Shown here: positions 16,631-29,667 of the stretch, in pieces | How the letters are laid out: each line of letters starts with the position of its first letter | Position numbering within the stretch: the stretch's first letter is position 1 | NCBI RefSeq assembly: GCF_018408705.1 | Contig: NZ_AP023420.1 | Coordinates: 1,674,001 to 1,738,000, forward strand | DNA: 64,000 nucleotides | Direction of reading: 5' to 3' | From: Pusillibacter faecalis | GTDB taxonomy: Bacteria; Bacillota; Clostridia; Oscillospirales; Oscillospiraceae | The notes under the pieces: model-generated | Seen by the model: the letters and a program-made list of their open reading frames with translations, nothing else | The model's database searches: none | What the model was told of the DNA's origin: nothing | Made by a program: the position numbers and the translations under genes

Positions 16631-18355
16631 TTATGGCAGGTAGTTGAGGGGGTTCTTGGCCACGCCGTTGTACCGGACCTCAAAGTGACAGTGGTTGCCG
16701 GTGGAGTTGCCGGTGGAACCGACCCGGGCAATCTGCTGGCCCTTGTAGACATGATCGCCCACAGATACCAGCAGGCTGCTGTTATGGCCGTAGTAGGTGA
16801 CATACCCGTTGCCATGGCTGATCTGAACCAGGTAGCCATAGCCGCCCATCCACCCGGCGTAGGTGACTGTACCGCCATCCGCCGCGTAAACCGGAGCGCC
16901 ATAGCTGTTGGCAATATCAATCCCCTTGTGGTTGGTGGAGCCAATGCCGCCGGGAGATCTCCGTCCGCCAAAATAGGAAGTAATCCGCCCGGAAGTGGGC
17001 CAGCGGAACGTACCGGTGGGAAGCCAGGTGGGGCGGTCCTTGGTGCCCTGGAGCCGCTGCTCTGTCACAGGCTCCTTCAGTGTCACAGAAGAGAGAATGG
17101 TGCGCTCTGTCTCCACACCATTGACATAGGTGACGTTAGCCACCACGTCAGCGGCACCGTACTCCCCGGCAGAGACAACCTTGTAGTCGCCCTTGTACAT
17201 ATTGGCGCTGTCCGTATACTCAATGTCGTAGTTGACCTCGTCCACATACCGTTCCTGCTGCACCACGGTCAGCGTCAGGTAGGGGACAGAGGCGGACAGG
17301 GTCAGAACTTCGCCAATCTGCAATTTGTCGATGTTGTATCCAGGGTTGAGCTCCAGCAGTTCCGCAGAGGTCAGATCGTGGCTGTTGGCAATTTCCGACC
17401 AGGTATCCCCCGCCTTTACCTCATAGGTGACTTCGGCGCTCTTGGTGCTGTACAGCGTCTCGGCAATATAGCCGAGGTTCATGATGTCCTCGCTGGGGAC
17501 ATACTCCTGTTTGATTTCCACATCCTCGGCAAACTCGCAGGAAATGGTCTCCTCTGTGGTGGCGTCTTCCTTCAGCTTTACCAAAAGCTCCTCCAGCGCG
17601 CCCTCATAGGGCGTGGCGCCGATGTATTCGCCGTCCACATACAGGCAATACGCGGGAGTTACCAGGCCAATTTCCTCGGAGAGGTCCTCCTGCAGCGTGG
17701 CCTCATCCACTACCTCCTGCCGGCTGAGCAGGCCGGAGGAATACTGAATCAGGGAATCATCAATCGTAAAGGACTCGCCCAGAGTCCGGGTTGTGACAGT
17801 CTCCAGATTGGAGCGGACCTGGTCCGCCTCAGACTGGCTGGCTACCGCGGCAATCACTTCGCCATCATAGGAGACGGTAACGCCCAAGGTATAGGTGCTG
17901 CATACCAAGACTACAGCCACTAAAGCGCAGCCGCCGCCAATGAAGGCGGCCGGATGCAGCTTTTTCCAGCGAATCCTGGCAAACTGATCGGAAACCCAGC
18001 GGAAAAACTGTTTTCTCCTTCTGGAAATCCGCTCCCAGATCAAACTTCCCAGCATGGGAAGCATATTCCAGCCAAGAAGCAAAAGCTGCACAGGCAGGGC
18101 GTCGGACTCCGGAAAATTACATGCCTGGTTTTCCTGCCGAAGGTCTTGAATATGACGGCGCAGGCGCCGGACGCGGCGGGTAAGACGCCGGGCCTGAATG
18201 GACAGGAAATTGGCGCTGGCCCCGGCACGCTCTGGTGTGGAACGGCGGGTCCTGGCCTCCGAGCGGTCTTTGGTCTGAGTCCCGGCCTTCCGTTCTGCCC
18301 GGTGGGACGCTGGGGATGGCTGCGGACTCCTTCCGTGATGTTTCTTCTGTTCCAT
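16631..18355 (-). CDS. Membrane-anchored M23 peptidase with LysM and G5 domains
   Basis: 574 aa from ATG 18355, which follows GAGGAG; a start nine codons earlier has no such site. Layout: a very basic cytosolic N-terminus (1-133); one membrane segment (about 137-158, FIGGGCALVAVVLVCSTYTL); an extracellular linker; LysM (309-354, YEVKAGDTWSEIANSHDL); G5-like (about 361-436); M23 lysostaphin-like peptidase (475-571). The M23 zinc motifs are intact: HKGIDI and HCHFEV. It likely cleaves peptidoglycan cross-bridges, or acts in envelope remodelling during division or sporulation. Monocistronic with its own promoter and terminator. Confidence 0.92.
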   Translation of the reverse strand: MEQKKHHGRSPQPSPASHRAERKAGTQTKDRSEARTRRSTPERAGASANFLSIQARRLTRRVRRLRRHIQDLRQENQACNFPESDALPVQLLLLGWNMLPMLGSLIWERISRRRKQFFRWVSDQFARIRWKKLHPAAFIGGGCALVAVVLVCSTYTLGVTVSYDGEVIAAVASQSEADQVRSNLETVTTRTLGESFTIDDSLIQYSSGLLSRQEVVDEATLQEDLSEEIGLVTPAYCLYVDGEYIGATPYEGALEELLVKLKEDATTEETISCEFAEDVEIKQEYVPSEDIMNLGYIAETLYSTKSAEVTYEVKAGDTWSEIANSHDLTSAELLELNPGYNIDKLQIGEVLTLSASVPYLTLTVVQQERYVDEVNYDIEYTDSANMYKGDYKVVSAGEYGAADVVANVTYVNGVETERTILSSVTLKEPVTEQRLQGTKDRPTWLPTGTFRWPTSGRITSYFGGRRSPGGIGSTNHKGIDIANSYGAPVYAADGGTVTYAGWMGGYGYLVQISHGNGYVTYYGHNSSLLVSVGDHVYKGQQIARVGSTGNSTGNHCHFEVRYNGVAKNPLNYLP

Positions 18356-18410
18356 AAATCTCCTCTGGAATATGAGAACCATAAAAAGTTACAAATTGTT
18401 ACCGCTCCCT

Positions 18411-18439
18411 ATCATACCTCTTTTTAGTAATTCAGTCAA
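18411..18439 (-). promoter_or_regulatory. SigA-type promoter of the M23 gene
   Basis: On the minus strand TTGACT and TATGAT are separated by 17 bp, about 55 bp upstream of the start codon. Confidence 0.65.
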
Positions 18440-18586
18440 CCCCCAATTTTGTTCAAAAATAGTTCATTTTTGCAAAATTTACCCTTTTTAGGGCAAAAGA
18501 ACAGGCTTAACAGGGAGAGATTGTGGGTTTGACGGAAATGTACAGAGAATTCAAGAAAATTTTTACAGCAGACGGCAATTTTTTAT

Positions 18587-18614
18587 TTGACCCTTGCAAG
18601 CAAGCGTGTATAAT
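18587..18614 (+). promoter_or_regulatory. SigA-type promoter of pta
   Basis: TTGACC (18587-18592), 16-bp spacer, perfect TATAAT (18609-18614), 34 bp before the chosen start. Confidence 0.75.
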
Positions 18615-18648
18615 GAAGCTAGTAAGTTTTGTTCTGGAGGAGAGCAAC

Positions 18649-19629
18649 ATGTTTGAATTTCTGATTAACAAATTAAAAGCACATCCCCGCAAAATTGTAT
18701 TTACTGAGGGAACCGATCCCCGCGTTCTGGAGGCTTCCGCCCGTCTGCTGTCCGGAACATTTTTAACTCCTGTACTGGTGGGAGATCCGGAGGAAATTCA
18801 AAAGGTGGCAGAGGAGATTGGCTTCAATATCCGGGGCGCGGAAATCATCAATCCCGCCACCTTTGAAGACATGGAGAAGATGGTCGCAGAGCTGACCGCG
18901 CTGCGCAAGGGCAAGGTCACTGAGGAGCAGGCCCGGGAGCTGCTCAAGCAGGGCAATTACTTCGGCACGATGCTGGTCAAGATGGGCTATGCGGACTCCC
19001 TGCTGGGCGGCGCTACTTATTCCACCGCCGATACGGTTCGCCCGGCGCTGCAGATCATCAAGACCAAGCCCGGCAACAAGATCGTGTCCTCCTGCTTCAT
19101 CCTGGTCCGTCCCTCCGCCACCGGTGATCGGGAGGTTTTGGCGATGGCGGACTGCGCCATCAATATCAATCCCACAGAGGACGAGCTGGTGGAGATCGGC
19201 TTGGAGACAGCCGCCACCGCCAAGCTCTTCGGCGTTGATCCGAAGATGGCCTATCTGAGCTATTCCACCTATGGCTCTGGCAAGGGTGAGGATGTGGATA
19301 AGATGCGCGGCGCCTGTGCCAAGCTGAAGGCGATTGCACCGGACTTGGACGTGGATGGCGAGCTGCAGTTTGACGCCGCGGTTTCTCCAAAGGTGGCACA
19401 CACCAAGTGCCCGGGTTCTTCAGTGGCCGGCCATGCCAATACCTTTATTTTCCCGGATATCAATGCCGGCAACATCGGCTATAAGATTGCCCAGCGGCTG
19501 GGCTCCTTTGACGCCTATGGGCCCATTCTGCAGGGCCTGAACGCCCCGATCAACGACCTCTCCCGGGGATGCAACGCCCAGGAGGTCTACTCCATGGCCA
19601 TCATTACCGCCGGCCTGTGCGACGATTGA
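18649..19629 (+). CDS. pta: Phosphate acetyltransferase
   Basis: 326 aa from ATG 18649. The frame is open further upstream, but GGAGGAG sits just before this ATG and the pta promoter lies inside the longer frame. Converts acetyl-CoA and phosphate to acetyl phosphate, the step before ATP formation by acetate kinase. Family marks: VFTEGTDPRVLEASARLL near the start, GATYSTADTVRPALQIIKT, SSCFILVRP, and the C-terminal GHANTFIFPDINAGNIGYKIAQRL and GPILQGLNAPINDLSRG. The length is that of short Pta enzymes. Acetate kinase is not adjacent. With the ferredoxin oxidoreductase at 33644 it fits acetogenic fermentation. Confidence 0.95.
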   Translation: MFEFLINKLKAHPRKIVFTEGTDPRVLEASARLLSGTFLTPVLVGDPEEIQKVAEEIGFNIRGAEIINPATFEDMEKMVAELTALRKGKVTEEQARELLKQGNYFGTMLVKMGYADSLLGGATYSTADTVRPALQIIKTKPGNKIVSSCFILVRPSATGDREVLAMADCAININPTEDELVEIGLETAATAKLFGVDPKMAYLSYSTYGSGKGEDVDKMRGACAKLKAIAPDLDVDGELQFDAAVSPKVAHTKCPGSSVAGHANTFIFPDINAGNIGYKIAQRLGSFDAYGPILQGLNAPINDLSRGCNAQEVYSMAIITAGLCDD

Positions 19630-19645
19630 GCTGACCATTTATGAC

Positions 19646-19689
19646 AAAGAGAGCCCTCCCCGGAGATTTTCCTTCGGGGAGGGCTCTTT
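19646..19689 (+). terminator. Terminator of pta
   Basis: 13-bp stem AGAGCCCTCCCCG/CGGGGAGGGCTCT with a 12-nt loop and a short T tail. Confidence 0.8.
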
Positions 19690-19751
19690 GCCGGTAAAAA
19701 CACATGGACAAAGTCACCCATCAGCAGGGCGCTCCAAGGGCCAGGCAGCGG

Positions 19752-19788
19752 AAAAAAGAGCAGGACCGTCTAGGGCGTCCTGCTCTTT
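19752..19788 (-). terminator. Terminator of eno
   Basis: 12-bp stem AAAGAGCAGGAC/GTCCTGCTCTTT, reading into T6 on the minus strand, just past the enolase stop codon. Confidence 0.85.
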
Positions 19789-19795
19789 CCTGCTC

Positions 19796-21256
<1,461 letters not shown>

Positions 21257-21427
21257 TTACCCCCAAAAAGTCCTCGTTGGACGGTAGATCGGCAGAGGAA
21301 GAGGAAAAAAATGTTACAAGGCTCCTCCGCGTCTCCGGACGTATGTGGGACGCCTCTTCCCACGGCACTTTCCGCCAGGGTGCAGCCCTTGCGTGCTACC
21401 GATTTGCCCGGTTGGGCGTGGAGATAC

Positions 21428-21456
21428 GAAAGAGCCCCGCCAGACGGCGGGGCTCT
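21428..21456 (-). terminator. Terminator of hppA
   Basis: 11-bp stem AGAGCCCCGCC/GGCGGGGCTCT with an AGAC loop, followed by TTTC on the minus strand. Confidence 0.8.
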
Positions 21457-21466
21457 CCGAGATATG

Positions 21467-23587
<2,121 letters not shown>

Positions 23588-23632
23588 GATTTCCTCTCCT
23601 TGCGTTGGTTTTATGCGTTTGTTGACCTCATT

Positions 23633-23660
23633 ATTTTAGCATATGTGCTGTTTTTTTCAA
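23633..23660 (-). promoter_or_regulatory. SigA-type promoter of hppA
   Basis: Minus strand TTGAAA, 16-bp spacer, TAAAAT, about 50 bp before the start. Confidence 0.55.
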
Positions 23661-24111
23661 GCAACGGTTTTCCTCTTTTGCGCAAGCATACGAAAATTTT
23701 TCGTTTTACATAAAATGACTTTGGCGAATTGGAAAAACTTTGTGAGAAATATTGTAAAAAATGATTTTCTTGGCTGATGTATGGAGGTCTCTGTGTGATC
23801 TCAGGGGTTTTTTCGCGGACTTTGTGCATTTTTTCTCTCGTCACGCCTCTGGGGCTATGGTATAATAGCCGCAAAGCGGCCGTGGTACATGAACCTAGAT
23901 ACCGTACCTCATACCTGTGGTACCATGGCTGCGCCGCCGCAGGCTGCGGCGGCTGCCTGAAACGGTATTGGGAGTGAAGCGCTGCCTGCCGTGTAGAGAC
24001 TGGGTATGATTCTATCTGCCCAGCGGGTATGATAAACAAGCGAGACCTCCCCAAAGCGCCGCCCAACCGTGACGGCCGGGCTGGTTGACAACAGATGAGG
24101 AGGCCATATTC
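23661..24111 (+). promoter_or_regulatory. Promoter and long leader of the phosphoesterase-mnmG operon
   Basis: TATAAT at 23861-23866 with an extended TGG element is the likely promoter. The leader of about 240 bp holds small dyads, GCCGC-AAA-GCGGC near 23870 and a 9-bp stem at 23933-23953 (GCCGCCGCA/TGCGGCGGC), plus GGGTATGAT twice (24003 and 24026). No T-run, tRNA or known riboswitch was recognised. Confidence 0.45.
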
Positions 24112-24969
24112 TTGCGTCCCACGAAAAAGCGCCGCGTTCTGCGGCGGATTCTGATCCTGCTGGTGCTGGCTGTGCTGGCGGGGGGATACGGCTGGTGGAG
24201 CAACATCACGTTGCAGACCGCATATTTTGATCCGGCGTTTTCGGACCTGCCCACCGGCTTTGATGGGTGCCGGATCGCAGTGCTCAGCGACCTGCATGGC
24301 GCTGAGTTTGGGGAGGACAACGCCGCTCTTTTTGATGCCGTGGCTGCGGAGCGGCCGGACTATATCTTTTACCTGGGCGATTTGGAGGACCGCTACCGGG
24401 GCCCAGCTGCCGGCTATCCGGAACAGGTGGCAGAGGGCCTTTGCGCCATTGCGCCCACTTATTACGTCACCGGCAACCACGAGTGGGCCATCGGCGGCGT
24501 GCCGGAGCTGAAAGAGCGCCTGACAGAGCACGGCGTCACCGTGCTCTCCAACGAAGCCCTGGTACTGGAGCGAAACGGTGACGCGCTGGTGCTCGCCGGC
24601 ATCGACGACCCCAATGGCTACGCCGACCAGAAGACGCCCCAGGAGCTGGCTGCCGAGATCTACGCCGCCTACGGCGATCCGTTCTGGCTGCTTCTGGCCC
24701 ACCGCAACGACCGCTTCGAAGGGGAGTACAGCCTGCTGGGGGCAGACCTTGTGATCTCCGGCCACGGACACGGCGGCATCATTCGCCTGCCCTTCACCGA
24801 CGGGCTGATCTCCACGGACCGGACCCTCTTCCCCTCCTATACGGCGGGGCTCTATGAAAAAAATGGCTCGGCGCTGTTTGTCACCCGGGGACTTGGAAAT
24901 TCCGGCCCCTCCTTTCGGCTGTTCAACCGGCCGGAGGTGGCGGTGGTGACGCTGCACCGGGGCGGCTGA
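24112..24969 (+). CDS. Membrane-anchored calcineurin-like metallophosphoesterase
   Basis: 285 aa using TTG at 24112, placed 8 nt after GAGGAGG; an upstream TTG at 24085 lacks a site. One N-terminal membrane anchor ([18 protein letters not shown]), then the phosphoesterase domain with its metal motifs in order: LSDLHG, YLGDLED, VTGNHEW, LLAHRND, SGHGHGG. Resembles the YkuE/YaeI-type phosphodiesterases facing the outside. Substrate unknown. First gene of an operon; mnmG follows after 13 bp. Confidence 0.88.
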   Translation: MRPTKKRRVLRRILILLVLAVLAGGYGWWSNITLQTAYFDPAFSDLPTGFDGCRIAVLSDLHGAEFGEDNAALFDAVAAERPDYIFYLGDLEDRYRGPAAGYPEQVAEGLCAIAPTYYVTGNHEWAIGGVPELKERLTEHGVTVLSNEALVLERNGDALVLAGIDDPNGYADQKTPQELAAEIYAAYGDPFWLLLAHRNDRFEGEYSLLGADLVISGHGHGGIIRLPFTDGLISTDRTLFPSYTAGLYEKNGSALFVTRGLGNSGPSFRLFNRPEVAVVTLHRGG

Positions 24970-24982
24970 AAGGAACCAAGCT

Positions 24983-26848
24983 ATGACCGAGTTTCTCGCC
25001 GGACAAGTGGATATTGCCGTGATCGGCGCTGGTCACGCGGGGATTGAGGCGGCGCTGGCCGCCGCGCGGCTGGGGATGGAGACCATCGTGTTCACCATCA
25101 ACCTGGACGCGGTGGGCAATATGCCCTGCAACCCCGCCATCGGCGGTACCGGCAAGGGCCACCTGGTCCGGGAGCTGGACGCTCTGGGGGGCGAGATGGC
25201 AAAGGCCGCGGACGCGTGCTGCATTCAGTACCGCCTGCTGAACAAGAGCAAAGGGCCGGCGGTGTGGAGCCTCCGGGCCCAGGCAGACCGGCGGAGGTAC
25301 CAGGAATACATGAAGCACGCCCTGGAACGGCAGGAGCACCTGAGCGTCCGTCAGGGCGAGGTGGTAGAGATCCGGACGGAGGGCGGCGCCGTGAGCGCCG
25401 TGGTGCTCTCCACCGGCGCGGTGTTCCAGGCCCGGGCGGTGATTCTGGCAACCGGCACGTACCTCACAGGCCGGACCATTGTGGGCGAGTGTGTGGAGAA
25501 CTCCGGGCCGGACGGCATGCACGCCGCGCTGCGTCTAACGGAGTCGCTGCGGCGGCTGGGGCTTCCCCTGCGCCGCTTCAAGACCGGCACGCCGCCCCGG
25601 GTCAATGCCCGAACGGTGGACTTTGATGAGATGGAGCTTCAGCACGGCGACACACTGCCGGTGCCCTTTTCCTACGCGACGAAAACTCCACCGGAGAACC
25701 AGGCCGTCTGCTGGCTGACCTGGACCACGGAGGAGACCCACCGCATCGTCCGGGAGAACCTGGACCGGGCGCCCATGTACTCCGGACTCATCGAGGGTGT
25801 GGGCCCCCGCTACTGCCCCTCCTTTGAGACGAAGATCGTCCGCTTTCCGGACAAGCCCCGGCATCAGCTCTTTGTGGAGCCCATGGGCCTCCAAACAGAG
25901 GAGCTGTATATCCAGGGCTTTTCCTCCTCGCTTCCGGAGGAGGTGCAGATTCAGATGCTTCACAGCGTGCCGGGACTGCGGCACGCCGTCATGACCCGGC
26001 CTGCCTACGCCATTGAATACGACTGTATCGACCCGCTGGCCCTGCGGCCCACCCTGGAGGTGAAGGCAATTCCTGGTCTCTACGGCGCGGGGCAGTTCAA
26101 CGGTTCCTCCGGCTATGAGGAGGCCGCCGTTCAGGGCTTTGCGGCCGGCGTCAACGCCGTCCGGAAGCTCCGGGGGCAGGAGCCATTTCTCCTCTCCCGC
26201 AGCGAAAGCTACATCGGCACGCTGATTGACGACCTTGTGACCAAGGGTACGGAAGAACCTTACCGCGTCATGACCTCCCGCAGCGAGTACCGCCTGCTGC
26301 TCCGCCAGGACAACGCTGACGCGCGCCTTACCCGCCGGGGCTATGAGATCGGGTTGGTATCGAAGGAGCGTCTGCGGGTGGTGGAGGAGAAGTACGCCGC
26401 CGTGGAGCGGGAGATCCGCCGCCTTTCCCATACCGGCGTGGCGCCGTCCGCGGCGCTCTCGGCCTTTTTGCGGGAGCGGGGCACCACCGACGCGGCGGAC
26501 GGCTGCGCGCTGCTCTCCCTGCTGAAACGGCCCCAGATCCACTACGGAGACTTGGCCGCCTTTGACCCGGAGCGGCCGGAGCTGCCGGCGGACGTGGAAG
26601 AGCAGGTGGAGATCAGTGTGAAGTACGAGGGCTACATCCAGCGACAGCAAAAGCAGGTGGAGGAACTGCGGCGGATGGAGCGACACAAGCTGCCGCCGGA
26701 CCTTGACTACCAGGCCATTCAGGGCTTGCGGCTGGAGGCGCGGGAGAAGCTCTCCGCCGTCCGGCCCCTGGACCTGGGGCAGGCGGGGCGCATCTCCGGC
26801 GTGTCCCCGGCGGATATCGCGGCGCTCATGATCTATCTGGAGCGGTAG
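24983..26848 (+). CDS. mnmG: tRNA uridine-5-carboxymethylaminomethyl modification enzyme MnmG (GidA)
   Basis: 621 aa, typical length. With MnmE it installs the carboxymethylaminomethyl group at tRNA wobble U34 using FAD and methylene-THF. Seen: FAD-binding [81 protein letters not shown], and [27 protein letters not shown] lies before the ATG. The usual partner genes mnmE and rsmG are absent here; it is embedded in an envelope-related operon instead. Confidence 0.97.
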   Translation: MTEFLAGQVDIAVIGAGHAGIEAALAAARLGMETIVFTINLDAVGNMPCNPAIGGTGKGHLVRELDALGGEMAKAADACCIQYRLLNKSKGPAVWSLRAQADRRRYQEYMKHALERQEHLSVRQGEVVEIRTEGGAVSAVVLSTGAVFQARAVILATGTYLTGRTIVGECVENSGPDGMHAALRLTESLRRLGLPLRRFKTGTPPRVNARTVDFDEMELQHGDTLPVPFSYATKTPPENQAVCWLTWTTEETHRIVRENLDRAPMYSGLIEGVGPRYCPSFETKIVRFPDKPRHQLFVEPMGLQTEELYIQGFSSSLPEEVQIQMLHSVPGLRHAVMTRPAYAIEYDCIDPLALRPTLEVKAIPGLYGAGQFNGSSGYEEAAVQGFAAGVNAVRKLRGQEPFLLSRSESYIGTLIDDLVTKGTEEPYRVMTSRSEYRLLLRQDNADARLTRRGYEIGLVSKERLRVVEEKYAAVEREIRRLSHTGVAPSAALSAFLRERGTTDAADGCALLSLLKRPQIHYGDLAAFDPERPELPADVEEQVEISVKYEGYIQRQQKQVEELRRMERHKLPPDLDYQAIQGLRLEAREKLSAVRPLDLGQAGRISGVSPADIAALMIYLER

Positions 26849-26857
26849 GAGAGCAGG

Positions 26858-27559
26858 ATGGACATCTCGTTATATTATGAAAAGCGCGGCGCCGGGGAAC
26901 CCCTGGTGCTGCTTCACGGAAACGGGGAGGACGGGAGTTATTTCCTCCACCAGATGGAGGCGTTCTCCCGGGAGTTTCTCGTCTACGCACTGGACACCCG
27001 GGGCCATGGGCGCTCCCCCCGGGGGAGCGCGCCCTTTACCATCTCCCAGTTTGCGGAGGACCTGCTGGCCTTTCTGGACGAACAGGGGCTGAAGCGGGTG
27101 AATCTGCTGGGGTTCAGCGATGGAGGGAACATCGCCCTGACCTTTGCCCTGCGCCACCCGGAGCGGGTGCGCCGGCTGGTGCTGAACGGAGCCAACCTGA
27201 ACCCCCGTGGCGTGAAGGCTTGGGTGCAGCTGCCCATTGTCCTGGGTTACCAGATCGCCTCGCGGCTGAAAAGCCCCAAGGCCCGGACCAACGCGGAGAT
27301 GCTGGGACTCATGGTCCATGAGCCGCAGATTCCCCCATCGGAGCTGGCGGGGCTGATGATGCCGGTGCTGGTAATCGCCGGAACCCGGGACATGATTCGG
27401 GAGGACCACACCCGTTTGATGGCCCGGGAGATTCCGGGGGCCCGCCTTGCGCTGATTCCGGGGAATCATTTTATTGCCAGGCGAAATCCGGCCGCCTTCA
27501 ACCGGGCGGTCTGGTCATTTTTTCAGGAGACAGCCGTCTCCGGGGAGGAAACCTTATGA
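26858..27559 (+). CDS. Alpha/beta hydrolase
   Basis: 233 aa. Catalytic triad visible: nucleophile Ser in GFSDGG, Asp in VIAGTRDMI, His in IPGNHF. Oxyanion/HG motif LLHGNGEDG and ALDTRGHGRS are typical of the fold. Cytosolic, substrate unknown. Starts 9 bp after mnmG and overlaps murT by 4 bp (ATGA), so it is translationally coupled to the MurT-GatD-like pair. Confidence 0.88.
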   Translation: MDISLYYEKRGAGEPLVLLHGNGEDGSYFLHQMEAFSREFLVYALDTRGHGRSPRGSAPFTISQFAEDLLAFLDEQGLKRVNLLGFSDGGNIALTFALRHPERVRRLVLNGANLNPRGVKAWVQLPIVLGYQIASRLKSPKARTNAEMLGLMVHEPQIPPSELAGLMMPVLVIAGTRDMIREDHTRLMAREIPGARLALIPGNHFIARRNPAAFNRAVWSFFQETAVSGEETL

Positions 27560-28884
27560 GAATGTTTCTGGCCATTGTGGCGTGCAAGCTGCTGCGGTTT
27601 GCAGGCAAGCTGGTGGGCAAGGGTAGCAGCCTGCCGGGGAAATACGCCCTGAAGCTCTGCCCGGATATTCTGCGCCGGGTGACGCTGCCGCCCCGGGTGA
27701 TCGCCGTCACCGGCTCCAACGGCAAGACCTCCACGGTGGAGATGATTGCCGCGATTCTGCGGGCGGACGGTAAGCGCGTGGTCTACAATGAAGAGGGCTC
27801 CAACCAGATTGAGGGCGTCACGACCCTGGTGCTGACCCACGCCACGCTGGGGGGGAAGGTCCAGGCGGACGTGCTCCTCATTGAGTCCGACGAGCGGTAC
27901 GCCGCCCGCAGCTTCCAGTATTTCCACCCCACGCAGTTCGTGGTCACGAACCTCTATCGGGACCAGCTGACTCGCAACGGCCACCCGGAGTGGGTTTACG
28001 ATGCCCTTGTTCCGGCGATCCACCCGGAGACGGAGCTGATTCTCAACGCTGACGATCCCCTCTCCAGCTGCCTGGGACGGGGGCATGAGCGGGTGAAGTG
28101 GTTCGGCCTGGACCGCTGCCCCTCTGACCAGGACGCGCCCACAGGCGTTTACCACGACGGGGCCTACTGCCCGGTGTGCCACGCCCCCATGGAGTACGAT
28201 TACGTCCACTATAATCACATCGGCGCTTACCATTGCTCAAGCTGCGGCCACGCGCGGCCAGCCACGGACTACACCGCCACGGCGCTGGATCTGGAGCAGG
28301 GCACGCTGGTGCTGGATGAAGCCGTGGAGATCCCGCTGGCCTTCCGCAGCATCTACAATGTCTATAACATCCTGGCGGCCTACGCCGCCTGCCGGGAGTG
28401 CGGTGTGGCGGCGGAGACCATCGGCGGCGCGGTAGGCGGCTATGTGCTCAAGAACGGCCGAATGCAGACCTTCCGCCTAGGCGCACGCCACGGGACGCTG
28501 CTCACCAGCAAGCATGAGAACTCCATTGCCTACGATACGAACCTTGGCTATATCGCCGCCGCGAAGGACCCCTGCGTGGTACTGGTGGTGGTGGATGCTG
28601 TGAGCCGAAAGTACTTTACCAGCGAGACCAGCTGGCTGTGGGACATCGACTTTAACCAGCTCGCCTGCCCCCAGGTGCAAAAGATCATCCTCTCCGGCCG
28701 GTACTGCAACGACCTGGCGGAGCGGTTCTCCTTCACGGACATCCCTTGGGAGAAGGTGGAGGTACAGGAGAGCATCCCGGCGGCCTGCGAGACCCTGAAA
28801 TCCGGCGGCGGGGAGGAGCTGTACGTGGTCACGTGCTTCTCTGATCGGGACAAGGTGCTGTCCCACGTGGAAAAGGAGGCGTGA
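27556..28884 (+). CDS. murT: MurT-like Mur ligase-family protein
   Basis: 442 aa, similar to Staphylococcus MurT (437). ATP-binding loop VTGSNGKTST (about 51-60) and a four-cysteine zinc ribbon inserted in the middle domain (CPVCHAPM ... YHCSSCG) are family marks. In MurT-GatD this subunit activates the alpha-carboxyl of D-Glu in lipid II for amidation. The C-terminal domain keeps TSWLWDIDF. Where canonical MurT has a KNPxGFN-like stretch, this protein reads TSKHENSIAYD, so it is a divergent member. It precedes the GatD-like gene by 4 bp. True lipid II amidation is doubtful given the partner's missing residues. Confidence 0.82.
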   Translation: MRMFLAIVACKLLRFAGKLVGKGSSLPGKYALKLCPDILRRVTLPPRVIAVTGSNGKTSTVEMIAAILRADGKRVVYNEEGSNQIEGVTTLVLTHATLGGKVQADVLLIESDERYAARSFQYFHPTQFVVTNLYRDQLTRNGHPEWVYDALVPAIHPETELILNADDPLSSCLGRGHERVKWFGLDRCPSDQDAPTGVYHDGAYCPVCHAPMEYDYVHYNHIGAYHCSSCGHARPATDYTATALDLEQGTLVLDEAVEIPLAFRSIYNVYNILAAYAACRECGVAAETIGGAVGGYVLKNGRMQTFRLGARHGTLLTSKHENSIAYDTNLGYIAAAKDPCVVLVVVDAVSRKYFTSETSWLWDIDFNQLACPQVQKIILSGRYCNDLAERFSFTDIPWEKVEVQESIPAACETLKSGGGEELYVVTCFSDRDKVLSHVEKEA

Positions 28885-28888
28885 AGAG

Positions 28889-29623
28889 ATGGAGCTTCGG
28901 TTTTTGCATTTCTATCCAGACCTGATGAACCTCTACGGGAGCTACGCCAATGTGTCGGTTCTCCGGCGATATCTGGAGCGCCTGGGCCACACGGTGGTGG
29001 TGGAGGCAATTCTTCCGGGGCAGGAGGCCGACCTCACCGGCGCGGATTTCCTCTATATGGGCGCGGGCACGGAACGGGCGCAGAAGGCGGCTTTGGCGGA
29101 TTTTGCCTGCTATGGGACGGCGGTGCGCGCCGCCGCCGAGGACGGCACAGCCATGCTGTTTGCCGGCACTGCCATGGAGCTGCTGGGCCGCACGGTCTCC
29201 GACGCCGAGGGGACAGTCTATGAGGGAATCGCCCTGGCGGATTTCACTACAGTCCAGGGGAAAAAACGGCTGGTGGAGGATGTCTACGGCACGACGGACC
29301 TTTATCCAGAGGCGGTGGTGGGGTTCATGAACAAGTGCGGTGTGACCACCGGCATCACAACGCCGCTGCTCACCACGGTTTCCCTGGGCTATGGCAACGA
29401 GGGGGAGGAGACGCCGGAGGGCTTCCACTGGAAAAACGTCTTTGCCTCGGAGTTGACTGGACCACTGCTGGTGAAGAATCCGCGCATGCTGGAAACGGCG
29501 GCAGCGGCGATTCTTGCCCGGCGGGGGGAAGCGCTACCGGAGGAACGGCCGGTGGATACCTGGGCTGAGGCAGGCTACGCCATCACGGCGGAGCAGCTGC
29601 GGCTGCGCTGTAAAAGGCCTTAA
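28889..29623 (+). CDS. gatD: GatD-like amidotransferase subunit lacking catalytic residues
   Basis: 244 aa, aligning over its length to GatD (shared HFYPDLMNLYGSYAN, LYMGAGTERAQ, LGYGNEGEETPEGFHWKN). Compared from memory with S. aureus GatD: the nucleophile Cys94 of ICGGYQFLG falls at Gly93 in FAGTAMELLG. His189 of YLHGP falls at Thr190 in ELTGPLL. Glutamine-binding Arg128 falls at Val152. No nearby Cys could substitute. It therefore should not hydrolyse glutamine. Possible roles: structural partner of MurT, use of free ammonia, or a different reaction. End of the operon; a bidirectional terminator follows. Confidence 0.8.
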   Translation: MELRFLHFYPDLMNLYGSYANVSVLRRYLERLGHTVVVEAILPGQEADLTGADFLYMGAGTERAQKAALADFACYGTAVRAAAEDGTAMLFAGTAMELLGRTVSDAEGTVYEGIALADFTTVQGKKRLVEDVYGTTDLYPEAVVGFMNKCGVTTGITTPLLTTVSLGYGNEGEETPEGFHWKNVFASELTGPLLVKNPRMLETAAAAILARRGEALPEERPVDTWAEAGYAITAEQLRLRCKRP

Positions 29624-29631
29624 TATATGAG

Positions 29632-29667
29632 CAAGGGCGCGCCAGAAGGCGCGCCCTTTGGTTTTTA
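29632..29667. terminator. Bidirectional terminator
   Basis: 11-bp stem AAGGGCGCGCC/GGCGCGCCCTT with a 4-nt loop and a T5 tract. Lies between the convergent gatD-like and LtaS-like genes. Confidence 0.85.

Noticed and set aside
23881..24111. tRNA or riboswitch in the mnmG-operon leader
   Set aside because: Small hairpins are present, but no cloverleaf, CCA end or known aptamer pattern could be matched.
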